64,000 nt of DNA from the NCBI GenBank assembly GCA_011317545.1, contig WUJK01000007.1:2356001-2420000 (forward strand). Reading direction: 5' to 3'. The position numbers were made by a program, and so were the translations under genes. The DNA comes from Coniella vitis. Taxonomy: Eukaryota; Ascomycota; Sordariomycetes; Diaporthales; Schizoparmaceae. Under the pieces are notes generated by a model. That model saw only the letters and a list, made by a program, of their open reading frames with translations. It did no database searches and had not been told where the DNA came from. Of the stretch, positions 33,989 through 44,940 are shown one piece after another. The number at the start of each line of letters is the position of its first letter. The stretch's first letter is position 1.

Positions 33989-36721
33989 GACGCGACGCGT
34001 TGCTAATACTTTGAAGGGGGGGGGGAGAGACTGTGAGTTGGTAAAAGTATTCGCAGTTGTGCGTATGCGAGTACAACTGCTGTGAAGCAAGAGGGTAAAT
34101 GTGTGTACTCAGGTATGGATGAGTTGAGTATGCGAGACGGGATTCAGAAGATGCCAAGGGGAAGAGACAAATCGCGTCTTCATTCACTTGCACGTCTGGT
34201 CGCCTTTTGGGTAAAACCAATAAGATGATATCCCACGTCCAGACGGGCAAAGGGAAAAGGAAACGAGCAGAACAGCGGAGCAGCCAGCCCAGCAAAGTAC
34301 TATGTAAGTGAACTATAGGTGAATTCACTGAATGCTTGACTGACTAACTGACTTGATACGCCAGTACATAGCACTGCCAATAAGATACATAGTACACATG
34401 CCATGCCATGCCATGCCGCATCGAACGGACCCGGTCCACATCAGTTCGAGATCTCCCAAGCGAGGGTGGCCCCTGAGCAATGTGCGCGGCGAGAGTCAGT
34501 CGCAAAGGGACACGGCCCCATAATAATAGCAGCAGAAGGGGAATTGGGAAAGGGCAAAAAAAAAAAAAAAAAAAAAGTCAAGAGTAGGGATATCAAAAAC
34601 CCGCCACACGCATATACAAACACAAACAACATATAACAAGTTCCATGTTCATCAAGGACGAACGGGCGGAGGAACGGAGGAAACCCCTGCGCAACGGGAT
34701 ACAATCTCCAAGATGATCCATGATTTCTTCCTTGGCCTAGTGGGCCTCCTTTTCCTGCCCCCCCCCCCCCCGAGGTCCGTCTTGTGCCTTGGCGTTGCGC
34801 CTCTGGTCCCCTCCCCTCCCTCGTCCCCTTCAAGTGCCGCCGTTTGGTTCCGCAGAGGCCCAATATACAGGTCTAATAACCCACCGGACCAAGTGCCGTG
34901 ATGGGGAGGCCAGGTATCGTTAGCTGGGCGGGACAGGACGCATGCACACATTTACAGCCAATCCATTCATGCATGCAAACCAGTAGAAACCAGACCTGTC
35001 TTGTGATTCTTCGAAACCAACACCAGCGGGTCAATAGTGGGTAATGGTGTGGTGTCGTTCCATAACCACCACAGCAGAGGACCGGTTATGACTCCGTCGC
35101 GGCCAACAAATACACACGGTAATCTGTCGTTGGTGAAAAGGTCCACGTGCAAATACTACCTCGAGGGTGGGCCGAATACCATACTTGTCATGGACAGAAG
35201 AGAAAAGAAACCAACCCGGCAAAACGATATGTGGTAAAAGTACCAAGCGCTGTCCTTTTCCTTCTGCTTCTTCCTTTTTCAAGACAGACGTCTTGTAGAC
35301 AAGGACGGAAATATCACGTGGTGTTGCATAAGTACTTACAACCGTTGTATTCCAACGGGGCAAGCAAAAGCAATGTCCTGTCGTTGGATGGACGCGTTGC
35401 ATGCATTGTGCAGGTCAACGACAACTTCACTCCACACTCTCTTTCTTTTCCTCTTTCTCTTGGTCCCCCTTCTCTCTCTCTCCCTCTCTCTCTCTTCCCC
35501 TCTCCCCTCTGAGTTGTGTTTTTCCCTTTTCCACAGTAATCAAACCAACACTATCCTAAGCGGATTATGCCGATCGCAAGTGGCAAGCCCAGCCTAGTCC
35601 TTACAAGTCCATAGTGCCGAGTACAGAAGCCCACAAAAGCAACACACATGCTGAAAGACGGGCCAGTTACTATAGTAGAAACAGAAAAGGAAAATATACA
35701 AGGTGCCCCTCTTCCATGACGGATAGAGCGGGAAGCTCTGAGATGTCCATGCCGTCGGGACGGTCACAGCCACAATTCCAGAAAAGAAAGAAGAAAAAAA
35801 AGGGAGCTCATAGATCAGAGTTGCCGTCTAGCCTCTTGGCGGTGTTTTTCTTTTCTTTTTCTTCCCCCCCCCCCCATTAACAAACGGAGGGGGTCCCCTC
35901 AAACATACTAAATAACTGGCTCGGCAAAGCCACCTCTACATATTCAATATCGACGTAGTGGCTTGTGTAGCGGATGAACCTGAACAGACAAGCTTTTCGG
36001 TGATTCCCATCCAGCTGGGGATCCTGATCTGGGCTGCCATAGTAGGGAAACAGAAAGCCAAAGAAGGGGCGGGGGTGGGTACAACAAGAGACGAACCGGT
36101 GTTTTTTCCTTTTTTTCCTTTCCCATTTGGAATACATCCACGATCGGCGCTTCATGTTTCTTTCTACGGCAAGTGTCTTTGTATACCGTAAGACATTAGA
36201 ACAAGAAAAGACCATGACACAGCCCGCCACGTGCACTACTGCCCCAAGGGAAAAGTCAAAAAAAAAAAAACCAAAACTACAAAAAGAAAAGAAAAGGAAA
36301 AGAGAGAAGAAAAGGGCAGGGTTTCCCTCGCTTCAGTGCGCGGGGTTGCTACTTGAGAATGTCCGAGGAAATGCCACGGTCTGCTCTATCTTCCTTCTCT
36401 TTGGGCTACCAGGCTATACAAACGGAGGTACAAGAGCAGATAGCACCGCGCAGTGATTACCGAACGCCCCAAGACCTTTCCTTTTTTATCTTTGGATACC
36501 AGGTCCCAGTGGGACTCGTATCTTGGATAGAAAAGGCCGGCACATACCCCAGGCTGCTACCATCCATTCTCTGGCATATGAGGTGCTTTCTATAAGAAAA
36601 ACCGGAGCATATATATCACGGATAGGATGGGGGGGTCGTCGTGGCATTTTGACATGAGCTGTTTCTCACATATAAAAAGAACAACGTACGTTGTTTTCCA
36701 ACAACTCTGTACATGCCAGTA

Positions 36722-36752
<31 letters not shown>

Positions 36753-37670
36753 GGAAAATAATAACAACGATAAACAAGATAGCATAACCACCATGCCGGT
36801 GTTCATAGATGTCCAAACAGCCAGTCCCCTCGTCTCCCAAAAAAAAAGGGAAAAAGGATTCCGAACCTCGTCTTCACCTGGTATCCAAAACCATAGCTGG
36901 CCTGCCACAAATACCCAACTCGTATTCAGTCTCGACACAAATCTCTTTATCAGGCACATATATCACATATACACAAGCATTGCATTGCACAAAGATAACA
37001 TGTCCGGCATATAAGAAGGGCGCAAGTCACCGCCAACTCTCATCTCCGTTGCAAGCCCAACACGTACTCGTCAACGCTAAGAAGTACAGGCGTCCATCAT
37101 AGTAGTACTATAGTAGTACTTAGTACGCTCGGGAACCTCCATAAGCCAAAACGAGCCCATAGAAGCCTCCGGAACGGGGGGCGGGGTTGGTTTCATCCTC
37201 CACTTGCAAGCGGAGACTGACACCATAGTACACAGTAATCATTAGTATGCAAGGCATGGTGCCAGTGATACCATAATAGCACCTACACATGGGTCCAGAA
37301 TCCACAAATTGATGCCGATCCATCAAAAGGGGTTTCGGCACATGCCGCAAACTATTTAAAAAAAAAAAAAAAAAAAAAAAAATCCAAAGGCCCTGGATTA
37401 ACATGATGCTTATTACTACGTGCATGGGCCAAGAAAGCTTGCGCGCGCGCTGTGGTGTTGACACTCGTGTCGCCGTGGCTACTGGAAACTGGGTAGGCCT
37501 GATCTTCAATCAAAATGTCAAATCATGGCTTTGAACTTTTCTTTCCCAAGTATATATTCGCTGCTGAGGCAATTCTGCCGGCTCTTGTAGTCTTTGCCTT
37601 TTGCATCTCACCTCTACCAAGCGCTATCAGACCCATTCATGCTCCAGATTCGTCGTCGCTTTACCAAGCC
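33986..37670. other. 3.7-kb low-complexity stretch without a convincing gene
   Basis: Between the monooxygenase 5' end and the 3' end of the kinase-like gene. It holds many simple repeats: CCATG units at about 34,397-34,417, A21 (34556-34576), C14 (34758-34771), a CT-rich tract (about 35,425-35,516), C12 (35864-35875), (AT)n at 36728-36752, A25 (37358-37382) and a short GC alternation at 37439-37450. All open frames are short and change with the repeats. It is not RIP-mutated: CA and TG are frequent. It may be a long promoter or contain non-coding transcripts, but nothing in the sequence proves that. Confidence 0.5.
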
Positions 37671-39439
37671 CTAGAGGAATTCATATTCTCCAATTCTTGG
37701 ATTGAAAGTTGTGTTGCATTGCAAGAACCGCTTCGTGAGCTGCTGTCCTGTAATGGCTTCGGCAAAGCCAGCCGGATAGCCAGCCAGATCCGAAGGCATC
37801 AGAGCCGTCGATAAATCAACCAACCAAGCATGGTCACCCTTGATGAGGAAATTCTTTCGGAGATTCCCCTTGTCAGCCCGCTGCCATCCCGTCAGAGTGT
37901 AGAACCTCCTCAGCGCCTCGCGGCAGAGCGTCATTTCTCTGGAGCTTACAATAGGCATGCGAGCGCCCTCGAGGTACTCCACGATGAAGCCAATCACGCG
38001 GCCTTCTTCGGACAAGTGACCCAGAAACTTGGGTGTGAGGTCGTGGCCGTCACAAGCTCGGTACGCCATCATCTCCGTCTCGATTCCTCGTGGCACAAAC
38101 AGCGGCGTCGGCTGTATCTTGGCAAGCAGGCGCTGGCTCCCCCATCGAGACGGCACCTTGCAAGGGATGAGCCTGTGGTGCTTGAGATGGCACATTGTGG
38201 TTTCGGCATCGAGCCCGACTTGAAGGTCCAGCTCATTCAGGTCAACCGTGGGTTTGTCTGGCCAGAGCGCGTCCTCGCCGAGTCCGCGAAAGACCTTATG
38301 CTCCGTCTCGAGGAATTCGTATGCTAGCTTCGTCCTCTTCTTGGTGGGTTTCCGGAATAACAACACTGTCGCCTAATTCCAGTTGCCTGAGGGAATCTTG
38401 AATGAGTTACGACCCTGGATACTTGTCAGCGCTTGTCAGGATCCTTGATAATGCGCAGGACCACCACCACCAGACCAGCATCATACCAAAAGTCGATGGC
38501 GGCTCGCGTGATGGAAATGAATAATGGGCCTCTTCAACTTACTAATGCCAAAAACTCCGGCGAGTAGAAGAACCCAGGCCTGCGAATGTCGACACCGTCC
38601 TGTGCATCCGCCAGGAACGTTATGTATTTGACTTTGAGAGATGAGCGTCCAGCTGCATCCGATGCACAGACATTAAAGCGTAAACACGGCCACCGACCCG
38701 AAGCAGTCAGAACAGGCATCCAGACCGGAACAGCTCGCTCTGTGTCGGTGGACTTTCTGGCACGCGTTCTCGGACTGCCTCTACGATTGGTTCTTGTTGC
38801 CCGGGTTCGAGTCCCGGAGGCTTTCACGTGGCTACGAATCCCTGGAGATCGGGCCATGGCCGGTGCTGCTTTGGGCGTGGGTGGTCGAACCGTACTTGAA
38901 CTGTCGTCGTCAGAAGACTCGTCGTCCTCGGGCTGGCTGCTATCGTTGCTCGCTGATGTGCGAACCAGCGATGGTGCCGGATGCGTTGATAAATTAGTCT
39001 CTCGTGGCGATGTTGTCGACGATGCCGATGCCAATGCCAACGCCCTTGCTTTGTTGCGCGAAGAGGCGTCGCACTGAAATGAGCCTTCCGTACTGGCCAT
39101 TGATGAATGCATTCGAGCCATTTTGGGTGCTTTTGTCGCCGCCGCGGATGATGTAGTGGACCTCTTGTTGTTGACCGGAACATCGCTCTTGCGTGAGCTG
39201 GGTCCAGAATACGCCCCACCCTCTGGCAGCGTGAACAGCGAAAATGACAGGATATCCAGGGAGAGTCTCCGAGGCATAGGTCGATTATCTCTGGAAATTT
39301 CGACTGAGCTGGAGGCGGCATGCAAGTCGGATTGCGTAAGCCGCTGGTGGTCTTGGGGATCGTGAGATGTTGCGTCTTTGGAAGCTGTGCTGGAGGGGCA
39401 GCAGGAAGCCTCATCGGCCAATTTGACGCTTCGAGGCAT
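37671..39439 (-). CDS. Fungal protein with disordered N-terminus and kinase-like C-terminal domain
   Basis: Exons on the minus strand: 39439-38543 (299 codons) and 38372-37671, 532 aa. The 170-nt phase-0 intron runs from GTAAGT to TTAG; with it the two open frames become one. Residues 1-230 are Ser/Thr/Arg/Pro-rich and probably disordered, with basic patches (TRTNRRGSPRTRARK) that could act as a nuclear signal. About residues 270-299 read KVKYITFLADAQDGVD and RPGFFYSPEFL. The C-terminal half resembles the aminoglycoside-phosphotransferase / protein-kinase-like fold: RLLAKIQP (Lys-containing strand), GFIVEYLEGARMP (hinge), EALRRFYTLTGW, then KNFLIKGDHAWLVDLSTA, which matches the catalytic and metal-binding loops. 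The expected HGD before the Asn is replaced by RADKGNLRKN, so it may be a pseudokinase. Function unknown to me. It is the last good gene before the transposon block. Confidence 0.72.
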
Positions 39440-40140
39440 TTTGGCGGATCTTAGAAATCCTAAATGGACTCTGTTTCTTGTTCAACAATGCATGAATGAT
39501 ATACAATATAGCGAGGGCACAGGGTGTTGGATTAATGCTGGTGATAGTTTGTGTGTCGCTTCATCGACAACCGCGCAAGGACAAGAAGACACATCCAGAG
39601 TCAAGCACAAGTCCCAGACGCCGTCAAGGAACATGCCCATTCCAATCCAAGAGCTTTGGTAACACTTGAGAGTAGTACTTGCCGTGAATATCTTGCGTGC
39701 CGTCATCTCCAGTTGTAGGCATGCGCTGGAAGGCGCGGCGGTTATGACCGATAAGTGACGACGGCTTCGAGCGAGGCACACTCAGATGGTGGCAAACAAG
39801 CTGCAAGCAATATGAATAACCGAGTGGAGGGTCAGTAGACTGGATCCTGTTCTGCGGGTTTGACGTTCAAGTCGGAAAATATCAGTGTCCACGTCCTTGA
39901 TGGACCCAAAGTCCAACCCACCACCATTCGGCCTCTTCAAGTCTAATTCGTCACTTAAAAATGACGGCTCCAAATGCTTAGTACACAGATACCCGAGTCC
40001 TTGACAATAAAGGCATTCTACATATGGTTTGTTGAACTCTTCCGCTCCAAGACATCCATCATCTAATGGATTCGATCCATGACAGATATCCATCTATGAA
40101 AGTGGCATTCAACCCTAACCCGAAAGCCATTATATCAGCC
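39440..40140. other. Gene-poor edge of the GC-balanced segment, with a possible small gene
   Basis: The minus strand has an ATG frame from 40093 to 39782 (103 aa) containing VECLYCQGLGYLCTKH, a spaced-cysteine pattern. A second stretch in another frame (39,806-39,624, with VPRSKPSSLIGHNRRAFQRM) looks protein-like and could be a next exon after acceptor TTGCAG at about 39,804, but I cannot find a good donor. It is either a small hypothetical gene or the remains of one cut by the adjacent repeats. Bases keep normal CA/TG content. Confidence 0.3.
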
Positions 40141-40149
40141 TGACAATGG

Positions 40150-42588
40150 GTTTTATATAAGCAGAATAATGGCTTCGGCGACACTTAAATATTCGAACAA
40201 TAGCTCTTTTTTACAGCTAGATATATAGAAGAATATATACTCTTTTAACCTCTCTTTTATTTCGCCTATTTTAGCTAATAACTAAGCTTTATATATACTT
40301 TATTTTCTTAGTTATAAGCCCGGATACGAGCTAAACGGCTAGAATCTCCTTTTCCTAAGTAAATATATAAGCTTATTAGTTAAAATTACTTTTATTTAAT
40401 ATCTTTAATCCCTAATAACGGTATAAATCGACTATTTAAGCCGTAAGGACTCACTTTTCTTACGATAGCTTTAGAGGACTTTAAATATTAGGTAAAATAT
40501 ATAGATTCTATTACCTTTCCGATATAATACGCTATACTTAAGGCCTATTATTAGCAAAAAGGTATTTAGTCCGATATAAACCCTAAAGACCCTAATATAT
40601 AAATAACTAATCTAAGTATACCTATATAAGTATAATCGGATAAAATATTATACGGAGGTCTTCTTAATAATTATAAGAAGACTTACGATAACTTAGATAA
40701 GGGATTCGTACCTCCGATATAGGAATAATACTAGCGATTCTATAATAAATAGGTTCGAAACTATTAAATTAGTCTATCGGCCGAAAAGGAGAAGAAAATA
40801 GCTCTCGAAAAGATCGCTACCTAGATTAATAAAATAGTCCTAAACTCTCTATTTTAGCCTATTCGTATAAACCTTATTAAGACTAAAGGTTAATAGATAT
40901 TTAAGGACCTTATAAAGAAACTAAAGGAGGAATTATTACCTTCGGATATTATTATATAAAACTTTGTTTACTAAAAATATCTTATAATTCTTAAGAAGGC
41001 TAGATATTCGACTTTAGCCTCTAAATAGCTAAACGAATATATATAGGTATATATTTAAGCTAAAGTAAATAACCTCCCTAAAGCTACGGGAATATACGCT
41101 ATAGAGCTATTCCTTATAGCTATTTAGTATCGCCTAGCTCTAAACTAGGTAATTCGAATACTATAAGATTATATTACGAACTAAGTAATTAATAAGGATA
41201 TCCTATTTATTAAGTATTACTCTAAGGTTTATTCTACCCTTCTCTTAATCGACTTAATCTCTAGTAAAACGTTAAAGATAAGTATTAACGTATTTAGTAC
41301 GCTAATCTATACTAACTCGGTATAAAACGGTAATTCCGGTAAATCCTCTACTAATAAGAAGCGTTTAGATTATAAATATCTATATAAAACTCTATCTTAT
41401 TATTATAATTAGTAATTATAAACCTATTAGTAGCTTAGATAGGTATATAACGGGATAAAACCGGATAATATAAAGGCTATACTAAATAAAAAAAGAGATT
41501 TACTATATATAATAGAAGTTAGGATTAAGGTAATATAAATACCTTATTAGTAAACTTATTATAAAGAAATAGCTCCCTAACGGCTAGAACCTATTAAACT
41601 TTCCTAGTTTAAATAGTTCGGGCCGATAAGGGTAAACGAATAGTAATAATAAAGATAATAAATATATAGGAGGATACCTTAAAGGATAAACGGGGCTTAG
41701 AACGCCTATATATTCTATTTCTTTATATCTTTTCCTTTAGTTATACTATATTTTATATATATATTTATATAAAGTATAATATATATAGTCTCTTTATCTT
41801 AGTTATTATAATCCTATTTAGCCTAAACTATAATAGTAATTAACCTAAACCTACTCTTTTAGAATTAATTTAATAAAGCCTTCTCTATAATCGAGGAAGG
41901 CTATTATAACCTCTTATAAAGCACCGTTTTAGATAACTATAGAGCTATATACCTTATTAATAATATCTTACTTCTAAAGGATAGGTTATTCGTCCCTAAA
42001 GATAACGGTATAACTATTAGTATAAATAGTACCTTATTCCTAGTTAAGGGATATAATATACGAATTATTAAATAATACCTTAATAATAAAATATATAACC
42101 TTATTCTTAAAAAGGTATACTTAATAGAAGGTTTTTATATAAATATTATCTCTAAACGTTATTAGCTAAAAGGGGAGTTTAGTATTATAGTTTTAATTAT
42201 ACGTTACGTTTAAGCGATTTAAGCGATAATAAAGTCCTAGTAACCCTAAAAAGGTATTTTAACTTAGCCTTCTTTAAATATATTCTATATTACTCCTCCT
42301 ATCTATTATTACCCGCTTTTATTCCGTCTAATAAAGCCGGTATATTATATCTACCTATTTCGAACTTATTATTTCGTTTATCTTTTAATCTACTTAAAGA
42401 CCGAGAGGATTCGGAGTACCTATAGTATTTACGTTTAAGCTATTTAAGCGTATAAGCGCTATAAAAGCTAGTCTAATAAGCTTATAGAATTAAAATAAAT
42501 AGTATATAAAGACTAAATTACGAATATTATACGAAAGCGTTCCTAACTCGTATTATATACCGAAGATTATCTAAGAATACTAGCCCTA
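40150..42588 (+). mobile_element. Ty1/copia-like retrotransposon remnant, RIP-degraded, truncated at right
   Basis: AT-rich DNA almost lacking CA and TG starts at about 40,150-40,200. Read on the plus strand with stops ignored, the part near 41,930-42,185 shows the pattern of a copia protease and pre-integrase region: LDNYRAIYLINN (from an LDSGAS-type active site), a glycine-containing VKGYNIRI and VYLIEGFYINIIS (the conserved V-PGF-NLIS pattern). A possible degraded zinc knuckle lies at about 41,360-41,420. Gag-like sequence would then be about 40,400-41,650. The sequence stops abruptly at 42,588, where a gypsy LTR begins, so the rest should resume beyond the window. The left end and any LTR are not defined. 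The copia assignment is by pattern only. Confidence 0.55.
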
Positions 42589-42927
42589 TATAAACGGGTA
42601 TCGAGAGAGCGTTCGTAGTTTCGATCCTAATTTCTATTATTAATTAACTTAAGGAGAGAAGTAAGTATAGTATTTATATAGTAGCGCGAGAGCTACTCTT
42701 AAGTAGCTCTTATATTTAGAATCTATTTATAGATAGAGTTTTCTATAGGTCTACCGTCGATACGGGTCTTATTACCGATAGTCTTTTATATAGCTTATAA
42801 GCTGCTCGGAAGATACTCTTATTTAACGCTTATATAATACTAGTCTCTAAATAAGAAGGGAATATATTAACTAAGGCTTTATACCCTAGTATACCGAAGC
42901 TATATATTTACTTATAGGCCTATAATA
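42589..42927 (-). repeat. LTR A: 3' LTR of Gypsy-4
   Basis: 339 bp, minus orientation: on the plus strand it begins TATAAACGGG and ends GGCCTATAATA. Its ends and internal landmarks (ACTCTTAAGTAGCTCTTA, CTATAGGTCTACCGTCGATA) match the other five copies. It adjoins the copia-like remnant on the left and Gypsy-4 internal sequence on the right. The original TG...CA ends have become TA...TA by RIP (inference). Confidence 0.9.
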
Positions 42928-43155
42928 TTACCCCCCCGCTTAAGCCGAACGCCCTCTTATAGAGCTATATATAGTATAATAGCTACCTAAAAAGTATAAC
43001 GATATAATACTATTATACCCGTTTACCTTATTAGAGGAGCTTTATCCTTATATCTAATAAGTATAAAAGGAGTCTTATATCCGCGGAGCTCCCTTTAATC
43101 TAGCTTTTAGCAAATCTATAAGTTCTACCGCTTATTATTTATTAATAGAATAATA

Positions 43156-43160
43156 GTAAC
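43156..43160. repeat. Target-site duplication GTAAC, left copy (Gypsy-1)
   Basis: GTAAC directly before LTR B; the same five bases follow LTR C at 50422-50426. Removing the element leaves one copy and restores the continuous Gypsy-4 sequence seen in Gypsy-2 (AATAGCAACGCCC). Confidence 0.9.
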
Positions 43161-43499
43161 TATCACAGGCCCACGGGTAAATGCACGGCTTCGGCACACT
43201 AGGGCACGAAGCCTTAGTTAGCATATTCCCTTCTCGTCTGGAGACTAGCATTATATAAGCGCTAAACAAGAGCGTCTCCCGAGCAGCTTATAAGCCGTAT
43301 AAAAGACCATCGATAAGAGGACCCGTATCGACGGTAGACCTATAGAAAACTCTATCTACAGGTAGATCCTAAACGTAAGAGCTACTTAAGAGCAGCTCTC
43401 GCGCCGCTATATAGATACTATTCTTACTTCTCTCCTTAAGTTAGTTAATAATAGAAATTAGGATCGAAACTACGAACGCTCTCTCGATACCCGTTTATA
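43161..43499 (+). repeat. LTR B: 5' LTR of Gypsy-1
   Basis: 339 bp from TATCACAGGCCCACGGG to CCCGTTTATA. Unlike the other copies, its first ~180 bases keep many CA and TG dinucleotides (for example AAATGCACGGCTTCGGCACA), so it is the least RIP-mutated copy here and best shows the ancestral sequence. Confidence 0.92.
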
Positions 43500-44940
43500 T
43501 TTAACTAACTTAATTTCTACCTACCCTATATATCTAACGGTATTTACGTACTTATTTAGCGTATAGCCTTAGGATATCGTACCCCTATAACGAGCAATTC
43601 GGGTAACTCCCTACCTAAGCGAATAACGATAATAATAGTATAATAATAACTATATAATAGATAGTTACTTAAATAATAGAAGAATAGCGGTATATTATTA
43701 AAGGAGTAGTATAATAGTAGCGCGAAGATAGCGTATAAAACCTAGAAGCGCTTATAATACGACTTATATAAATCGAATAATCCCGTAGCCTATTATTATA
43801 GGAGCTATTAGTAAGTATTAGTAATATAGCGGCCGAATACCCTAACCCGGTACCTAACGAACTAGAAAATACCTATACCCCTACCTCCTAAGATATAGAA
43901 AACGCCGATATCGATATAAATAAGGCCCTAGAGAGTATAGTTATACCTAAACGTAAGCCCCTTTCTTAGCTAGCGAACTTTAAGGGTATATATACTTAAT
44001 TCCTAGCTTAGGAGCGTATTATAAGGTATAAACTCGTCCGAGATACCTATTTTATCGGGAATTATATAAATAAGTTCTAAGAAATCTATAAGTACCTAAA
44101 GGGAGATATAAAGGTTATAGCGAGGAGCTATTATATTATAGGAGGAGAATATAGCCTCTAGAAACCCTCCTTATTCCTATAATAGCTCCGCTACCGATAT
44201 TATAATAAGAATTACGCTATTATTACTTCTTAAAGGCTTAGGAGCTTTACTTAGAAGAAAGGCTAATCCTTCCCTAACTTCTTCTCCTAATAGGAGAAGT
44301 TACTAGTAAACTCTAGCGGTATAGAGTAGCCGGACTTAGCTAAGTTAATATACCTAGAGGGCGTTATTAATAGCGTATTACGTATATAGCTTATTAGTAT
44401 AGAAATGCCGTCGATATATAACGATTAGGTAAAGAAAGCGTTCTATATCTCGGCTAAGCTAGAAAGCTATATCGTTATCCGAGACGATAGCTATACTTCG
44501 CCCTTAAGCTATTTATCCGGAGCTATAATATAGCGCTTTAAGATAACCTAATAAGCGGGAGAAAATAGATAAAAACCGTAAAACCCTTATATAGATCCCG
44601 ATAGGGATATAGCTATAACTAGTATTAACGCTCTATAGGCTAATAAGTAGCGCGTAAGGTAGGTTAGTTAGGCGGAGATTAGGCGTAGGAAAGAGTAGGG
44701 ATTCTATTATAGGTATAAACGTTCGAACTATAGAATCGCTTATTACCCCTTCCTACCCGTACGCCCGCCTATTAGCTTAGGAGCTATACGGGAGACGGAT
44801 ATTAATATCGCCGATATTAACCTTATCGACCTTAATAATACTACCGAGGAATAGGAGGAAAACTAGCTACTCCTATATAGAGTTATATATAGGAGCTTAT
44901 AGGTTTTAACTTTAGCTTATAAGAAGTAAAGCGTTAAATA
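43500..44940 (+). pseudogene. Gypsy-1 gag remnant
   Basis: With stops ignored, the plus strand at about 43,970-44,540 reads like a retrotransposon gag: an N-terminal start of the conserved part near LANFKGIYT, helical stretches, and PSLFL...LRYRYYNKN. Around 44,690-44,760 a stretch with YYRYKRSNYRIAYYPFLP may be a Cys/His zinc knuckle turned to Tyr codons by RIP (TGC/TGT to TAC/TAT). Not functional. Confidence 0.65.

Noticed and set aside
38801..38817. A tRNA-like T-arm (CCGGGTTCGAGTCCCGG)
   Set aside because: The stem-loop fits a tRNA B box, but there is no matching A box, anticodon arm or acceptor stem around it, and it lies within the coding exon of the kinase-like protein, where it encodes ordinary Arg/Gly/Thr codons.
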